In this document: positions 1 to 9,558 of the stretch, in pieces | How the letters are laid out: each line of letters opens with the position of its first letter | How positions within the stretch are numbered: the stretch's first letter is position 1 | Assembly (NCBI GenBank): GCA_002083555.1 | Contig: MSXN01000008.1 | Span: 69,682-133,681, forward strand | Direction: 5' to 3' | DNA from: Nitrospira sp. ST-bin5 | Lineage (GTDB): Bacteria > Nitrospirota > Nitrospiria > Nitrospirales > Nitrospiraceae | Length of the DNA stretch: 64,000 nucleotides | Program-made: the position numbers and the translations under genes | The notes under the pieces: generated by a model | What the model was told of the DNA's origin: nothing | The model's database searches: none | What the model saw: the letters and a program-made list of their open reading frames with translations, nothing else

Positions 1-401
1 CGGGCCGAGGATGGTTCGAGTAGTTGTGCCGGCAGCACCGGGTCCGGCCATCCGACGATTTCAAAGGGGACAGCCTGCGCCGGCGCGCTCTCATTCCCGC
101 TGTGATCGTAGGCCGTGACCGTGCCGAACCATTGGCCGTTTTCCGCTGCGTCGCCTTCCGAACAGCGAAAGGCGGTGCGCAGACCCACGTCTCTCATCCG
201 GGTCAGCTGGTTGGGATTCCGTCCCATATAGACCCGGTAGCCGGCCAGATCGGACTCGGTATTCGGATTCCAGGCCAGCGCACAGTCCCGATAGGCCACC
301 GGGCCGGCTGCCTCGGTTTGGTTGATGGACCCCGCATAGCACGTAAGAAAGGCGCACAGGATTAGGGTGTATCGGGCGGTCATTGAAATTCTACTGTTCA
401 T
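1..401 (-). CDS. Fibronectin-type-III-like secreted protein, 3' end outside window
   Basis: The reading frame begins with an ATG at 399-401 (second in-frame ATG at 381-383) and is still open at the left edge. The N-terminus has a hydrophobic stretch (YTLILCAFLTCYAGS) that looks like a signal peptide. It is followed by a fibronectin-III-like segment with the typical ALAWNPNTESDLAGYRVYMG strand pattern and a VTAYDHSGNESAPA strand. Such domains in secreted bacterial proteins usually mediate binding; no catalytic motif is visible. A second protein of this general kind lies at 30321-30902. A two-half-site Pho-like repeat lies about 80 bp upstream. The exact family cannot be set because the C-terminus is missing. 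Confidence 0.7.
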   Translation of the reverse strand, partial: MNSRISMTARYTLILCAFLTCYAGSINQTEAAGPVAYRDCALAWNPNTESDLAGYRVYMGRNPNQLTRMRDVGLRTAFRCSEGDAAENGQWFGTVTAYDHSGNESAPAQAVPFEIVGWPDPVLPAQLLEPSSA

Positions 402-481
402 GTGTTCACGCGTATCGCGCATAGTGTGAAATTGTCTGTCTTCAACGTGGATTGTGCGAATTACAGCCGACAGCGAGTTCC

Positions 482-498
482 TGTAAACAAATCGTTAC
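482..498 (-). promoter_or_regulatory. Possible Pho box for the FNIII gene
   Basis: On the minus strand GTAAC starts at 498 and TTTAC at 487, an 11-bp spacing. No -10 hexamer sits in the phase found at the other sites, so this is a weaker member of the set. Confidence 0.35.
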
Positions 499-845
499 AA
501 AATCAACGCGGGCCGCATCTGCCCAAGGAATTCGCTGTCGAGTTCCATGCAGACGGCCACTCCCGGCCCCGGCCGGCAGCCGAAGAGAGTGTAGGGCATT
601 GAAGGCTGTCGCCCACAGCCCATCTGTGTGCCGAATCGAGTGTCTGTTCGTCAGCATGGCGAGCGGTGATTTCTCTCGATCTCAGACGCTTGTCGGCTTC
701 ATTCCAGGGAAACCGCCGAAGGCTCCGCCATTCACACTGAGACGATGTAGTCCTACTTTGAGGCTCTTGAGGCAGGTCCCGTGCCGGATCATGGCGAGCT
801 GGCCTTTCGGATCAATTAGAAAGTTCCCTTATCTGCAACTAGGGC

Positions 846-872
846 TTAACGAATCTGTAACAGCGTCTTAGT
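846..872 (+). promoter_or_regulatory. Pho box upstream of the exopolysaccharide cluster
   Basis: Three half-sites in 11-bp register: TTAAC at 846, GTAAC at 857, TTAGT at 868. It ends about 60 bp before the first cluster gene. I could not identify a -10 hexamer in the expected phase here. Confidence 0.55.
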
Positions 873-934
873 ATGGTAGCGCTGGTTCATTCTGAGCTTC
901 AGGATTGTGTGTGGTAGTCAGGTAGAAGAGCACC

Positions 935-2326
935 ATGGTTGAACTTGCCATCATCTTGACCGTCCTGATTCCTATCGTATTGGCGCTCGCCTGGCCGAGA
1001 GCCTTGATTCTTGTCGTGCTGTTGACGGGCACGCTTCCATTGACGTTGGGCCGAGAGGGCATGATGGTCACCTCATTCGGCCGTCTTGACCTCTACGCGA
1101 TCCGGCTGCTGGGGTTGTGGGTCGCCGCGCTGCTGATCATCGTGCCGCAGGCCTGGCAGGCCGGGCTGTATGCGTTTCGATTCCGATGGCACCTTCTGTT
1201 TCTGTTGTTCGCGATGGCGGCGTTACTCTGGGCTCCGAGCCTGGTGTACGGCGCGCGGATGATCGCAAAGTTGACTGCTCCGTTCCTTTTTCTGCTGCTG
1301 GTTCTGCTTATCTGCCAATCATGGAGCAGTCTGCGCCAACTTGAGACGATGATGCTGGCGAGCGGGGTGCTTGCCGTCGTTATTTCGCTCACCTCAGTGG
1401 TAATTGGCCATACGACGCTGAGTGCGCAACTCGGGTTAGGGGTTCCCGGTCTGGGACCTGCCGCGACCAGCGCGAATCTGGCGATGCTGGCGATGCTGGC
1501 GCTTGGACTGGCCCGAACGACTTACCGGCGTTCTGCGTTTCTGCTTTTTGGGATTTTCGCCATCGCCTCGTTTGCCGGATTCACACGTATGACGATCATC
1601 GCGTTGTTCGTGGCGCTGACGGCCATCCTCTGGGTGGCGTTTAAAGGCTGGAGCCGCTGGGTTCTTCCACTGGCAGGGGTGGTATCAGTTCCCGCCTTGT
1701 TTCTGTTGAGCGATACCTTTCGGCAGCGCATGTTCAAGGACGGCGCGGTGATATCTTTCGATCTCATCACGAAAGATCCTGCATCGGCATTGGAGCATAT
1801 CCATGGATCCGGCCGGTTCGACGCGTGGGCTTATGTTCTCACCAACTTCTTTTGGCCTTCTCCCGTATTCGGTTCCGGAGTCGGAACGACGCAGCATTAT
1901 TTCTATACGCATGCGACAGGACTCAACGTCATCCATTCGGAATATATCCGGGTGCTGGCGGAACTGGGAGTATTCGGAGCCCTGCTTCTAGCCGTGGCTG
2001 CCGGCGCGTACATGATCCGAATGGTGAATCATTATCGAACCGCGACGACCCAGGAAGGGCAGGCCTACGCGTTGGCTGCGCTGGGGTCGCTGGTGGTGTA
2101 TTTCCTGTTCATGGCAACGGACAACGCCATCGACTATGTGACTAGCTGCGGTGTGTTTGTGTTCGGCATCGTTGGAATGAGCGAAAAAGCTAGGGAACTC
2201 GAGCTACAAGACTCGGGGGTGCTGCCAGTCGGAGCTGAAGGAGTCGAATTAGCTGATTCCGGAGAGCCGGGATTCTCAATTGAACCAGAGCCGGCCCGGC
2301 GCTTTCCGCTGGTGTCGTGGAAATAG
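935..2326 (+). CDS. O-antigen ligase/polymerase-family membrane protein
   Basis: A 463-residue polytopic membrane protein with roughly ten hydrophobic helices and a large loop around residues 270-330 that contains GSGRFDAWAYVL and, further on, HSEYIRVLAELG. That loop arrangement is typical of the Wzy/WaaL (O-antigen ligase) superfamily, which polymerises or transfers undecaprenyl-linked glycans at the periplasmic face. The short hydrophilic C-terminal tail after residue 420 is rich in Glu and Pro. It is the first gene of the plus-strand exopolysaccharide cluster and has a three-half-site Pho box upstream. The start at 935 is the first ATG after that box. Whether it acts as polymerase or ligase cannot be told from sequence. 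Confidence 0.8.
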   Translation: MVELAIILTVLIPIVLALAWPRALILVVLLTGTLPLTLGREGMMVTSFGRLDLYAIRLLGLWVAALLIIVPQAWQAGLYAFRFRWHLLFLLFAMAALLWAPSLVYGARMIAKLTAPFLFLLLVLLICQSWSSLRQLETMMLASGVLAVVISLTSVVIGHTTLSAQLGLGVPGLGPAATSANLAMLAMLALGLARTTYRRSAFLLFGIFAIASFAGFTRMTIIALFVALTAILWVAFKGWSRWVLPLAGVVSVPALFLLSDTFRQRMFKDGAVISFDLITKDPASALEHIHGSGRFDAWAYVLTNFFWPSPVFGSGVGTTQHYFYTHATGLNVIHSEYIRVLAELGVFGALLLAVAAGAYMIRMVNHYRTATTQEGQAYALAALGSLVVYFLFMATDNAIDYVTSCGVFVFGIVGMSEKARELELQDSGVLPVGAEGVELADSGEPGFSIEPEPARRFPLVSWK

Positions 2327-2332
2327 CGAACA

Positions 2333-3481
2333 ATGATGATAACTCGTCGGCAGTTTGTGACAGCCATTTCGTTTGCAGCCGCAGCGCCGCTTTTGGCTCG
2401 CGCCGCTCAGGCTGCGGGAGTCGAACCGATCCTCGAGAGTCGCGCGATTTTCGACGAAGGACTCAACTGGGCATCGAAAGAGTCAGCTGAGATCGTCTGT
2501 GAGCGGATTGCGCGGGCTGGATTCAATGTCTTCATGCCTTGCGTGTGGCACGGCCGGGGGGCCATCTGGCCTTCTCAGTTGGCACCGTGGGATAGCGCAG
2601 CGGCCAATATCCCGGGATTCGATCCGCTCGCTCATCTATGCAAAGTCGCTTCACGGTATGGAATCGAGATTCATCCATGGTTCACCGTGATGCGCCGAGA
2701 TCGAGAGTTTCTCCCTCAGTTCTACGATGCGGGGACCCCAGGGGAATGTTTTGACGTCCATCGTGAAGAGTTTCGAGACTTTATCGTATCCCTCATTCTG
2801 GAAGTCGTGAAGAACTACCCTGTGAATGGGATCAACTTGGACTATATCCGGGCGGGGGGGGTATGCGTCAGTTCCCGGTGTGCCATGGACTATCAGCGTC
2901 AGACTGGGCGGAATCTGCTTCTTGATCGGGCGAAACTTTTGCTTCCAGGAGGAACGGTGCCGAGCCTGGCCGCTTGGCAGGAACGAGCCGTGGGAGATAT
3001 TGTGCGCCGCGTGTCGGAAGGGGCCCGGCCCCTTAATTCAAGAATTGTCATCAGCGTCGACGCGGTTCCAGGCCATCCGATCGATGTTACTCAGGGGCGG
3101 AACAGCATCAAATGGGTCGATGAAGGATTGGTAGATGTCATTTACATGATGCACTACGAATCGAACCCCGATTGGGCCTCCTTCAGGGCCTTGCAGGCCG
3201 CAATGACGCGGCCAGAGGCGCTCGTCGTACTATGCGGGAACTACGAGGAACCCGTGAGCCCCGGCAAGGAGGTACCCTTCCGAGATGCCCGGAAGGTATC
3301 TGGACTGCTCTCCGAGGCACGGCGTTTCCAACAGGGAAACGGAGTTGGTCTTTACCTTTATAGTCGGCTGAGCGATGAGCAAATCCGTGAATTGGGTTCG
3401 CAGGCATTCAGTCTGAAGGCCAGACCCAGCTGGAAGCGAGCGGTCGGTCCCGCACAGCCAAGAGATGTGACCGTTTCATGA
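2333..3481 (+). CDS. GHL10-like family 10 glycosyl hydrolase-like protein, exported
   Basis: 382 residues. The N-terminus MMITRRQFVTAISFAAAAP has a twin-arginine-like motif (RRQF) followed by an Ala-rich hydrophobic core, suggesting export. The body resembles DUF187/GHL10 TIM-barrel glycoside hydrolases: GFNVFMPCVWHGRG near the start, then NGINLDYIR, and later VDVIYMMHYE. Acidic residues in the NLDYIR and YMMHYE segments are candidates for the active site. It starts 6 bp after the preceding gene and its last codons overlap the flippase start (ATGA), so it is cotranscribed with the polysaccharide genes. A role in trimming or processing the exported glycan is inferred from context. Confidence 0.7.
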   Translation: MMITRRQFVTAISFAAAAPLLARAAQAAGVEPILESRAIFDEGLNWASKESAEIVCERIARAGFNVFMPCVWHGRGAIWPSQLAPWDSAAANIPGFDPLAHLCKVASRYGIEIHPWFTVMRRDREFLPQFYDAGTPGECFDVHREEFRDFIVSLILEVVKNYPVNGINLDYIRAGGVCVSSRCAMDYQRQTGRNLLLDRAKLLLPGGTVPSLAAWQERAVGDIVRRVSEGARPLNSRIVISVDAVPGHPIDVTQGRNSIKWVDEGLVDVIYMMHYESNPDWASFRALQAAMTRPEALVVLCGNYEEPVSPGKEVPFRDARKVSGLLSEARRFQQGNGVGLYLYSRLSDEQIRELGSQAFSLKARPSWKRAVGPAQPRDVTVS

Positions 3482-5052
3482 AGATGGCGCTGGGGGCTAT
3501 AGGAAATCCGTCTGCTTCGATGAAGCATGACGCTAATCGCGGCGGCGAGCGAATTTCGGTTGCCAGGGGAACTCTTGAAAGCGGGGCAGTCTTGTTATGT
3601 GCATCCGTCTTCGGGAACGGTCTGAACTATTTCTTCATGCTGTTCCTGGCCCGGCAATTGGGGATGGAGGAGTTCGGGCTGTATGCGCTTGGGGTGACGC
3701 TCTTCAATACGGCGCTGCTCGTAGGTTGTGCGGGCCTCGATACGGGCGTCATCAAGTTTGTCTCCGCCTACATGGGGCAAGGCCGTGTGGACGATGCTCG
3801 GCGGGTGATTGCTACGGCGGTCACGATCGTGACGCTGCTGGGTGTGGTTGCCGGCATCGGATTCTGGGCGATGGCGGCATCGCTCTCCACGCAGCTCTAT
3901 CAGAAGCCAGGGCTGGCAGTGGTGCTCCTATGTTTTGCCCCGGCGCTCGTCTTCGCGTTAGTGGGTGCGGTCTTGTTGGCTGCCCTGCAGGCATTTCAGA
4001 CGGTGCGCTATACGGTTGCGCTGAAATACTTCTGGGAGCCGGTTGGCAAATGGGTGACGGCAGGGATCGCGATCTGGGCCGGGTGGGGGCTCAGCGGAGT
4101 GGTGCTGGGCTGGGTCGTGGTATTTGGCGTGACGGCCTGTCTGGCCGGAGCTGTGCTGGCGCGGCAGGGCCGGCTTGGTGTCACGGACTTTGCCGGGCTC
4201 GGGCGGTCTGAGGTGCGCACGCTGGTGACCTATAGCGCTCCGTTGCTCCTCGCCAATCTGTTTGGCGTCGTGGCGCCGCGCGCGGATGTCATGCTGCTGG
4301 GTTACTGGGTTTCAGCCGGGGATGTGGGCGTGTATCTCGCGGCCTTCCAAACCGCCGCGGTGCTGGCCCTGATCCTGGGAGCGCTGGATGTCGTGTTCGC
4401 TCCGGCCATAAGTCGCGCATGGGCGGCGAACGACCGGCTGACGTTTCAAGAGAGCTACGCGATGGTGCATCGGGTGGCCTTCACGGCCACTGTGCCTCTG
4501 TGTGTCCTCCTGGTCCTGTTCGCTGATGATGTGCTGCGCGTATTCGGGAGCGGATTTGCAGCCGGAGGGTCGATCCTGGCCGTTCTCGCCGTCGGCCATC
4601 TGGTGAACGCGTCCAGTGGGTGCGCGAACACGGTGCTCCTGATGTCCGGGCATTCACGCATCGTCCTGATCAATACGGTGGGCTATGGGACGCTCTTGAT
4701 CGGCGCGACCGCGGCGATGATTCCAGTGTGGGGTCCGAGCGGCGCCGCCTTCGCCGCGTCCGGGAGTTTTGTGCTTCTGAATGGGGTCCGTGTGGCTCAA
4801 GTGTGGCGCCTGCATCGCATGCTGCCCTGGACGCGGGCGATCGTCAAGCCGCTGGCGGCCGGTGGCATGATGGGGCTCGCGATCTGGCTGCTGAAGCCGT
4901 ACCTTGCGACGGCAGCCTATCTTCCGTTGGGGGTGATGGCGTGCGCTTTGTACATTGCGGTCTTATATGTTGCCCGGCTTGAATCCGACGATGCGTTGAT
5001 CCTGACGGCGTTGGCCGCGCGGGTTCGTATGGCGGCGGGATGGGCGAGGTAG
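3478..5052 (+). CDS. Polysaccharide flippase (Wzx/MATE-like)
   Basis: A 524-residue membrane protein with about 12-14 predicted helices. It opens with the GNGLNYFFMLFLARQLGMEE type segment seen at the start of oligosaccharide flippases of the MOP superfamily. The role expected is transfer of undecaprenyl-linked repeat units across the inner membrane. Its ATG overlaps the stop of the upstream hydrolase gene, implying translational coupling. There are internal ATGs around codon 14, so the exact start is uncertain by a few residues. Confidence 0.85.
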   Translation: MKMALGAIGNPSASMKHDANRGGERISVARGTLESGAVLLCASVFGNGLNYFFMLFLARQLGMEEFGLYALGVTLFNTALLVGCAGLDTGVIKFVSAYMGQGRVDDARRVIATAVTIVTLLGVVAGIGFWAMAASLSTQLYQKPGLAVVLLCFAPALVFALVGAVLLAALQAFQTVRYTVALKYFWEPVGKWVTAGIAIWAGWGLSGVVLGWVVVFGVTACLAGAVLARQGRLGVTDFAGLGRSEVRTLVTYSAPLLLANLFGVVAPRADVMLLGYWVSAGDVGVYLAAFQTAAVLALILGALDVVFAPAISRAWAANDRLTFQESYAMVHRVAFTATVPLCVLLVLFADDVLRVFGSGFAAGGSILAVLAVGHLVNASSGCANTVLLMSGHSRIVLINTVGYGTLLIGATAAMIPVWGPSGAAFAASGSFVLLNGVRVAQVWRLHRMLPWTRAIVKPLAAGGMMGLAIWLLKPYLATAAYLPLGVMACALYIAVLYVARLESDDALILTALAARVRMAAGWAR

Positions 5053-5065
5053 GGGGAGGCAGCCG

Positions 5066-5938
5066 ATGGGATTAGGACAGCTCGTCAACTCGATTCGGCA
5101 GATTGTGGAGAATCCCTACGTCCCCACGGGGCAAGGACTTGTGAGGCACGCTCACTGGCAGCTTCGGAAAGCCTTCAACTGGTTTCCCTTCGAGCAATCG
5201 CTCGCTGGTTCCCGCATCGTCGCATCGCACCGGAACTGCGCGGTGTCGGCGTTGATCAACAGCCAGGGGCTGTATGACTTCAACAATATGAGGCTGCTGC
5301 AGTGGTTGCTGCGCGACGGCGGGACCTTCTTCGACATCGGGGCGAATATCGGTTCGTATGCGTTGGTTGCTTCGGAGCAAGAGAAGGCTCATGTGTTCGC
5401 TTTCGAGCCTCATCCGGTCACCGCAACGCTGTTGTCGGAAAACATCCAGCTGAATGGGCGGAACAATGTCACGGTGTGCCGGATGGCGCTTGGCCAGAGC
5501 GACGGGATGGTTCGATTGACGGATCACGCCGGGAGTTCCGTGAACCATGCGGTCGTCCGGGATGACGCGGGAACGGTGGAGGTTCCGTGTCGGCGGGTGG
5601 AGACATTTTGTCGTGAGCGCGGTGTGCTTCCGCAGTACGTTAAGGTGGATGTTGAAGGCTTCGAGTTCGAGGTGCTGGCGGGATTCGGGGCACTGCTTAG
5701 TCGTGTGGAGTTTCTCTTGATCGAATGCAATGGGTTGGCGGAGCAACGCTCCGTCGGTGCGAAGGCCATCCATGAGTTGCTCATGGCGGAAAAATTCCGC
5801 GGCCCCTACCGGTGCGATATCGAAACGAAGACTCTCCTGGATCATGCCGGACTGAGCCGTGAAGATGCCATCTATCTGCGTGAGCCTGTGTGCAAGACTC
5901 TGCGGGAGCACGGTTGGCTGGTGGAGCGTTGGGGATGA
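5066..5938 (+). CDS. FkbM-family SAM-dependent methyltransferase
   Basis: 290 residues. The FDIGANIGSYALVAS motif near residue 90 is the SAM-binding glycine-rich loop, followed by VFAFEPHP (motif II) and VKVDVEGFEFEVLAGF, the FkbM signature. FkbM enzymes O-methylate sugars or polyketides; within this cluster a sugar methylation of the exopolysaccharide is the likely role. It begins 13 bp after the flippase gene and overlaps the next gene by 4 bp. Confidence 0.85.
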   Translation: MGLGQLVNSIRQIVENPYVPTGQGLVRHAHWQLRKAFNWFPFEQSLAGSRIVASHRNCAVSALINSQGLYDFNNMRLLQWLLRDGGTFFDIGANIGSYALVASEQEKAHVFAFEPHPVTATLLSENIQLNGRNNVTVCRMALGQSDGMVRLTDHAGSSVNHAVVRDDAGTVEVPCRRVETFCRERGVLPQYVKVDVEGFEFEVLAGFGALLSRVEFLLIECNGLAEQRSVGAKAIHELLMAEKFRGPYRCDIETKTLLDHAGLSREDAIYLREPVCKTLREHGWLVERWG

Positions 5939-7122
5939 AGCTTGCAGTCGTCACCAATATTCTGACGCCCTATCGGGTGCCGCTCTTCGAGGCCCTGGCG
6001 AAACAGTGCGAGCAGCTGACCGTGCTCTTGATGGCGGAGCGGGAGGAGAATCGGCAATGGGTGTTCGGTGAGTTGCCCTTCAGGGCTGAGGTGTTGCCGG
6101 GGTGGCATATCCGGCCGAAGGGGGCTGAAGTGTCGCTGCATCTCAACTATGGGGTCGCGCGGCGTTTGCGGCGGCTCAATCCGGATATCGTCTTGAGCGG
6201 CGGATTTGCGCCGGCCCATCTGGCGGCGTTTGCGTTTTGCAAACTGTTCAGGAAGCGGTATGTGCAGTGGGGGGAATTCACGCTGCGCGACGGCGCGCAA
6301 TCGTCCTTCATCCGCCGGTCTCTGCGCCGGCTGACCGTCGGCGGGGCCGCCGCTTGTATTGCCTCATCCAATGAAGCGCGCGACGCTTTTCTCCATTTCG
6401 GGGCCGGACTTCGCCCGATTCTGACGGCGCCGATGCCGATCGAGATCGAACGAATGCATCGGGCCGTGTGCGCCCTGCGCGAAGGCGAGAAGGCCGTTAG
6501 TGATGGCAGCCGGAATCCCGGCCCGATTCTGCTTTCCGTTGGCCGGCTGACGGACGCGAAGGGCACGGGCGCGTTGCTGTCCATGTACGAGGCGGTGAGG
6601 CGCGTTTGTCCCGATGCCTCGTTGCTGCTGGTGGGGGACGGACCGGATCGCGGGACGTACGAATTACTGTGTCGTCAACGGGGATGGAGTCAGGTTCATT
6701 TCGTCGGCCATGTCGCTCCGGCGGAGTTGCCACGATATTTCGCGATGGCCGATGTGTTTGTCTTTCCCACTTTCTCGGATACCTTCGGTGCGGTGCTCAG
6801 TGAGGCCATGGCGGCGGAGCTGCCGGTGGTGGCCTCCATTCATGCCGCCGCGACGCACGATCTGGTGGAGGAGGGAGTGACAGGTTTCCGATTCGATCCG
6901 CGGCATCTCGACGCGGGGGCCCAAGCGATCCTGAGGGCGCTGGCGCTGTCCGATCGCGAGCGGGTCGAGATGGGGCGCGCGGCCTACCGGATGGTTCGAT
7001 CAACGGACATCGGCCCTTCCGCCGATGTGATGGGGCGGTTCTTGAAGTCGCTGCTGTCTGAATCGCCAGACAAACAATCTCGACCGAGATTCCCATGGTC
7101 GGCGCGACATGAAGTGTCCTGA
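5935..7122 (+). CDS. GT4 family glycosyltransferase
   Basis: The ATG at 5935 overlaps the preceding stop codon (ATGA) and gives a protein starting MKLAVVTNILTPYRVPLFEA, a typical GT-B N-terminal fold. The C-terminal half has ILLSVGRLTDAKGTGALL and the nucleotide-sugar region FSDTFGAVLSEAMAAELPVV, with the E-x7-E pattern of GT4 retaining transferases. About 395 residues, normal for the family. It probably adds one sugar to the repeat unit in the cytoplasm. Donor and acceptor cannot be assigned. Confidence 0.88.
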   Translation: MKLAVVTNILTPYRVPLFEALAKQCEQLTVLLMAEREENRQWVFGELPFRAEVLPGWHIRPKGAEVSLHLNYGVARRLRRLNPDIVLSGGFAPAHLAAFAFCKLFRKRYVQWGEFTLRDGAQSSFIRRSLRRLTVGGAAACIASSNEARDAFLHFGAGLRPILTAPMPIEIERMHRAVCALREGEKAVSDGSRNPGPILLSVGRLTDAKGTGALLSMYEAVRRVCPDASLLLVGDGPDRGTYELLCRQRGWSQVHFVGHVAPAELPRYFAMADVFVFPTFSDTFGAVLSEAMAAELPVVASIHAAATHDLVEEGVTGFRFDPRHLDAGAQAILRALALSDRERVEMGRAAYRMVRSTDIGPSADVMGRFLKSLLSESPDKQSRPRFPWSARHEVS

Positions 7123-7123
7123 C

Positions 7124-8287
7124 ATGACTTCCAAGCCGAAGCTGCTGATCATCGGTCCGACTCCGCCCCCCTATCACGGGGTGGCGGTAGCGATTCGGAC
7201 TTTGCTCGACTCGAAACTGACGGAGTCGTTCGATGTGAGCCACCTGGACCTGGCCGACCGTCGGGGGATCGGGCATGTCAACAATCCGGACTGGCACGAT
7301 GTTGTGTTGTTTGTTCGCCAATGGTTCCGTCTCTGGCGGCTACTGCTGACCGGGCGCCCGCACGTCGTCTATCTCGTGCTCTCGCAAACAACGCTGGGTT
7401 TTATCCGGGACAGTCTGCTCATCTGGCCTGCGGTGCTGACGGGGGCCAAGATCGTGGCCCATCTGCATGGCGGGGCCTTGCGCGACTGGTACGAGTCCAG
7501 CTGGGCCCCGATCCGCCTCTATGCCCGCGCGGTGTTGGGTACTGTCGCCAAGATGATCGTGCTAGGGGAGACGTTCCGCGGGATGTTTGCCGGCCTCATT
7601 TCGGACGAGCGGATCGCGGTCGTGCCGAACGGCGTCGAGCTGTCGTGTGATGAGCCGAGGCGGAATCCGCCGAGCGGGACCAGGCCCTGGCGCATTCTGC
7701 ATCTCAATACGCTCAACCGCATGAAAGGCACGCTGATACTCCTGGCGGCGCTTCCGACCGTGCTCAGGCATCGCCGTGACGTCGCCTTCATCTTCGCCGG
7801 AAGCTGGTCCCATCCGCTCCATCGGCAGACGGCGGAATGGTATATCGGGCAACACCGGCTGGAGCCCTACATCACGTTTGTCGGAGAGGTGACCGGGTCG
7901 GCGAAAGACGCGGTACTCCAGTCCTCCGACATCTTTGTTTTTCCAGGAATCCAGCAGGAGGGCCAGCCGATGGTAGTGCTGGAAGCGATGGCCGCCGGCC
8001 TGCCGATTATTTATACGAATCAAGGCTGTCTCAGGGAAACGGTCGTCAACGGGGAATGCGGCGTCGAAGCCTATACGAACGACCCCTATGACCTGGCATT
8101 GCGCATTTGCGCGCTGCTGGACCATGCCGAGGACCAACGGCAGTTCGGACGAAATGCCCGCCGCCGTTGCGAATTGCACTTCAGCAAGGATCGGCATATC
8201 GAACGAATGATCCAAACGTTTCAAGAGGTTCTGGTCGACGCATCGCCGGACCGCCGTTCCTCCCTCAGCGTTTCCCAGCCTCGTTAG
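7124..8287 (+). CDS. GT4 family glycosyltransferase
   Basis: Starts MTSKPKLLIIGPTPPPYHGV, a GT-B Rossmann fold with the PPPYHG loop common in exopolysaccharide transferases. The C-terminal domain contains ILHLNTLNRMKGTLILL and FPGIQQEGQPMVVLEAMAAG, the GT4 donor-binding motif. An ATG at 7109 is in frame but overlaps the upstream gene; 7124 follows its stop directly, so I prefer it. It is the last gene before a gap of about 230 bp that holds the next Pho-type promoter. Confidence 0.87.
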   Translation: MTSKPKLLIIGPTPPPYHGVAVAIRTLLDSKLTESFDVSHLDLADRRGIGHVNNPDWHDVVLFVRQWFRLWRLLLTGRPHVVYLVLSQTTLGFIRDSLLIWPAVLTGAKIVAHLHGGALRDWYESSWAPIRLYARAVLGTVAKMIVLGETFRGMFAGLISDERIAVVPNGVELSCDEPRRNPPSGTRPWRILHLNTLNRMKGTLILLAALPTVLRHRRDVAFIFAGSWSHPLHRQTAEWYIGQHRLEPYITFVGEVTGSAKDAVLQSSDIFVFPGIQQEGQPMVVLEAMAAGLPIIYTNQGCLRETVVNGECGVEAYTNDPYDLALRICALLDHAEDQRQFGRNARRRCELHFSKDRHIERMIQTFQEVLVDASPDRRSSLSVSQPR

Positions 8288-8381
8288 CCGGTTGCTCCAC
8301 CGCTTGTTTCCCTCCAACGCGGGACTACCGCTCTGGTGAGGTTGTGCAGTCCTCTCCATCCCTGATCCGTTGATGAATAAT

Positions 8382-8446
8382 TTAACGTTTTGTTAACGGA
8401 GTCTTGAGCCCTCTGTGGCATCAGATCTTGTAGAGGTCGCTACACT
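8382..8446 (+). promoter_or_regulatory. Pho-type promoter of gmd
   Basis: Half-sites TTAAC at 8382, TTAAC at 8393 and TTGAG at 8404, exact 11-bp steps. A -10-like TACACT begins at 8441, 37 bp after the third half-site. The same layout, including the 59-bp distance from first half-site to -10, recurs at 10563-10627. Confidence 0.75.
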
Positions 8447-8514
8447 CCCCCCGCTGCCAAAGGGCGATCATCAGCGCAAGGCATGGGGAGGCCAGGTTGG
8501 ACCTGGGAGGCGTC

Positions 8515-9558
8515 ATGAAGAAGGCATTGATCACGGGGATTACAGGGCAGGATGGATCGTATCTTGCCGAGTTATTGTTGGCAAAGGGGTATGAGGTATA
8601 CGGGATCATTCGCCGATCCAGTTCCTTCAATACCGCTCGCATCGACCAGATTTATGAAGATCCGCATCTTCCCGAGGCGCGGTTGCGCCTGGTCTATGGA
8701 GACCTCAACGACGCGAGTTCCTTAAATAAAGTGCTGCGCCGTGTCCAGCCCGATGAAATTTATAATCTGGGGGCGCAGAGTCATGTGCGCGTGAGTTTCG
8801 ATATCCCGGAATACACCAGTGAGGTCACGGGTCTCGGAACCTTACGGCTATTGGAGGCGGTTCGTGAAACCGGACTCCGGCCCCGATTCTATCAAGCCTC
8901 TTCCAGTGAGATGTTCGGCAAGGTTCAGGAAATCCCCCAGCGTGAAACCACGCCCTTCTATCCCCGGAGCCCCTATGGCGTGGCCAAGCTCTACGCGCAT
9001 TGGATGACCGTGAACTACCGCGAGGCGTACGGGATGTTTGCCTGCAACGGGATCCTGTTCAATCACGAGTCGCCGCGCCGCGGGGAAACATTCGTCAGCC
9101 GGAAAATCACCAAGTCGGCCGCACGCATCAAACTCGGCCTGCAACACGAACTGTTTCTGGGCAACCTCGACGCGAAGCGCGATTGGGGATTTGCCGGTGA
9201 CTACGTAGAGGCCATGTGGATGATGCTGCAGGCCGATCGCCCCGATGATTATGTCGTCGCGACCGGAGAAACCCATTCCGTGCGGGAGTTGCTGGATGTG
9301 GCCTTCGGTGTCCTCGATTTGGATTGGACGCAGTACGTGAAGATCGATCCTCGCTATTACCGTCCGACCGAAGTGGATCTGCTGATCGGCGATGCGAGCA
9401 AGGCGGCCCGCGATTTGGGGTGGCGGCCTACGATGTCTTTCCATGACCTGATCCGGACGATGGTGCGGGCCGACATGGACGCGGAACAGCAGCGCCTCAC
9501 CGGTGTCCAGGCAAAGGCGGAGTTATGCACTTCTGGAGAGATCAAAGGGTTGTGGTAA
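8515..9558 (+). CDS. gmd: GDP-mannose 4,6-dehydratase
   Basis: 347 residues starting [20 protein letters not shown], the NAD(P)-binding GxxGxxG region of extended short-chain dehydrogenases in the form typical of Gmd. QASSSEMFG and [15 protein letters not shown] supply the Thr/Ser, Tyr and Lys catalytic residues (SYGxxK-type YGVAK), and [17 protein letters not shown] is a Gmd hallmark. It converts GDP-mannose to GDP-4-keto-6-deoxymannose. The start is set by GGAGG four bases before the ATG. It overlaps the fucose synthase gene by 34 bp and is driven by a Pho-type promoter. Confidence 0.95.
   Translation: MKKALITGITGQDGSYLAELLLAKGYEVYGIIRRSSSFNTARIDQIYEDPHLPEARLRLVYGDLNDASSLNKVLRRVQPDEIYNLGAQSHVRVSFDIPEYTSEVTGLGTLRLLEAVRETGLRPRFYQASSSEMFGKVQEIPQRETTPFYPRSPYGVAKLYAHWMTVNYREAYGMFACNGILFNHESPRRGETFVSRKITKSAARIKLGLQHELFLGNLDAKRDWGFAGDYVEAMWMMLQADRPDDYVVATGETHSVRELLDVAFGVLDLDWTQYVKIDPRYYRPTEVDLLIGDASKAARDLGWRPTMSFHDLIRTMVRADMDAEQQRLTGVQAKAELCTSGEIKGLW

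Larger units (their letters stand above)
402..934. other. Intergenic region between divergent genes
   Basis: This 533-bp stretch separates the leftward FNIII gene from the rightward exopolysaccharide cluster. I see no convincing gene: the frames open here lack a ribosome site and protein-like composition. It carries two Pho-like repeat sites, one facing each way, which are listed separately. Confidence 0.5.

Noticed and set aside
452..871. A 139-residue plus-strand frame before the exopolysaccharide cluster
   Set aside because: Its composition is unlike protein, it has no ribosome site, and it overlaps both Pho-like sites.
5072..5911. A 279-residue minus-strand frame opposite the FkbM methyltransferase
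   Set aside because: It is the antisense shadow of a well supported gene and has no recognisable motif.
8405..8435. A possible sigma-54 site near TGGCAT in front of gmd
   Set aside because: The spacing between the GG and the downstream TTG is one base too long and GC is missing. The 11-bp repeats with TACACT explain the promoter better.
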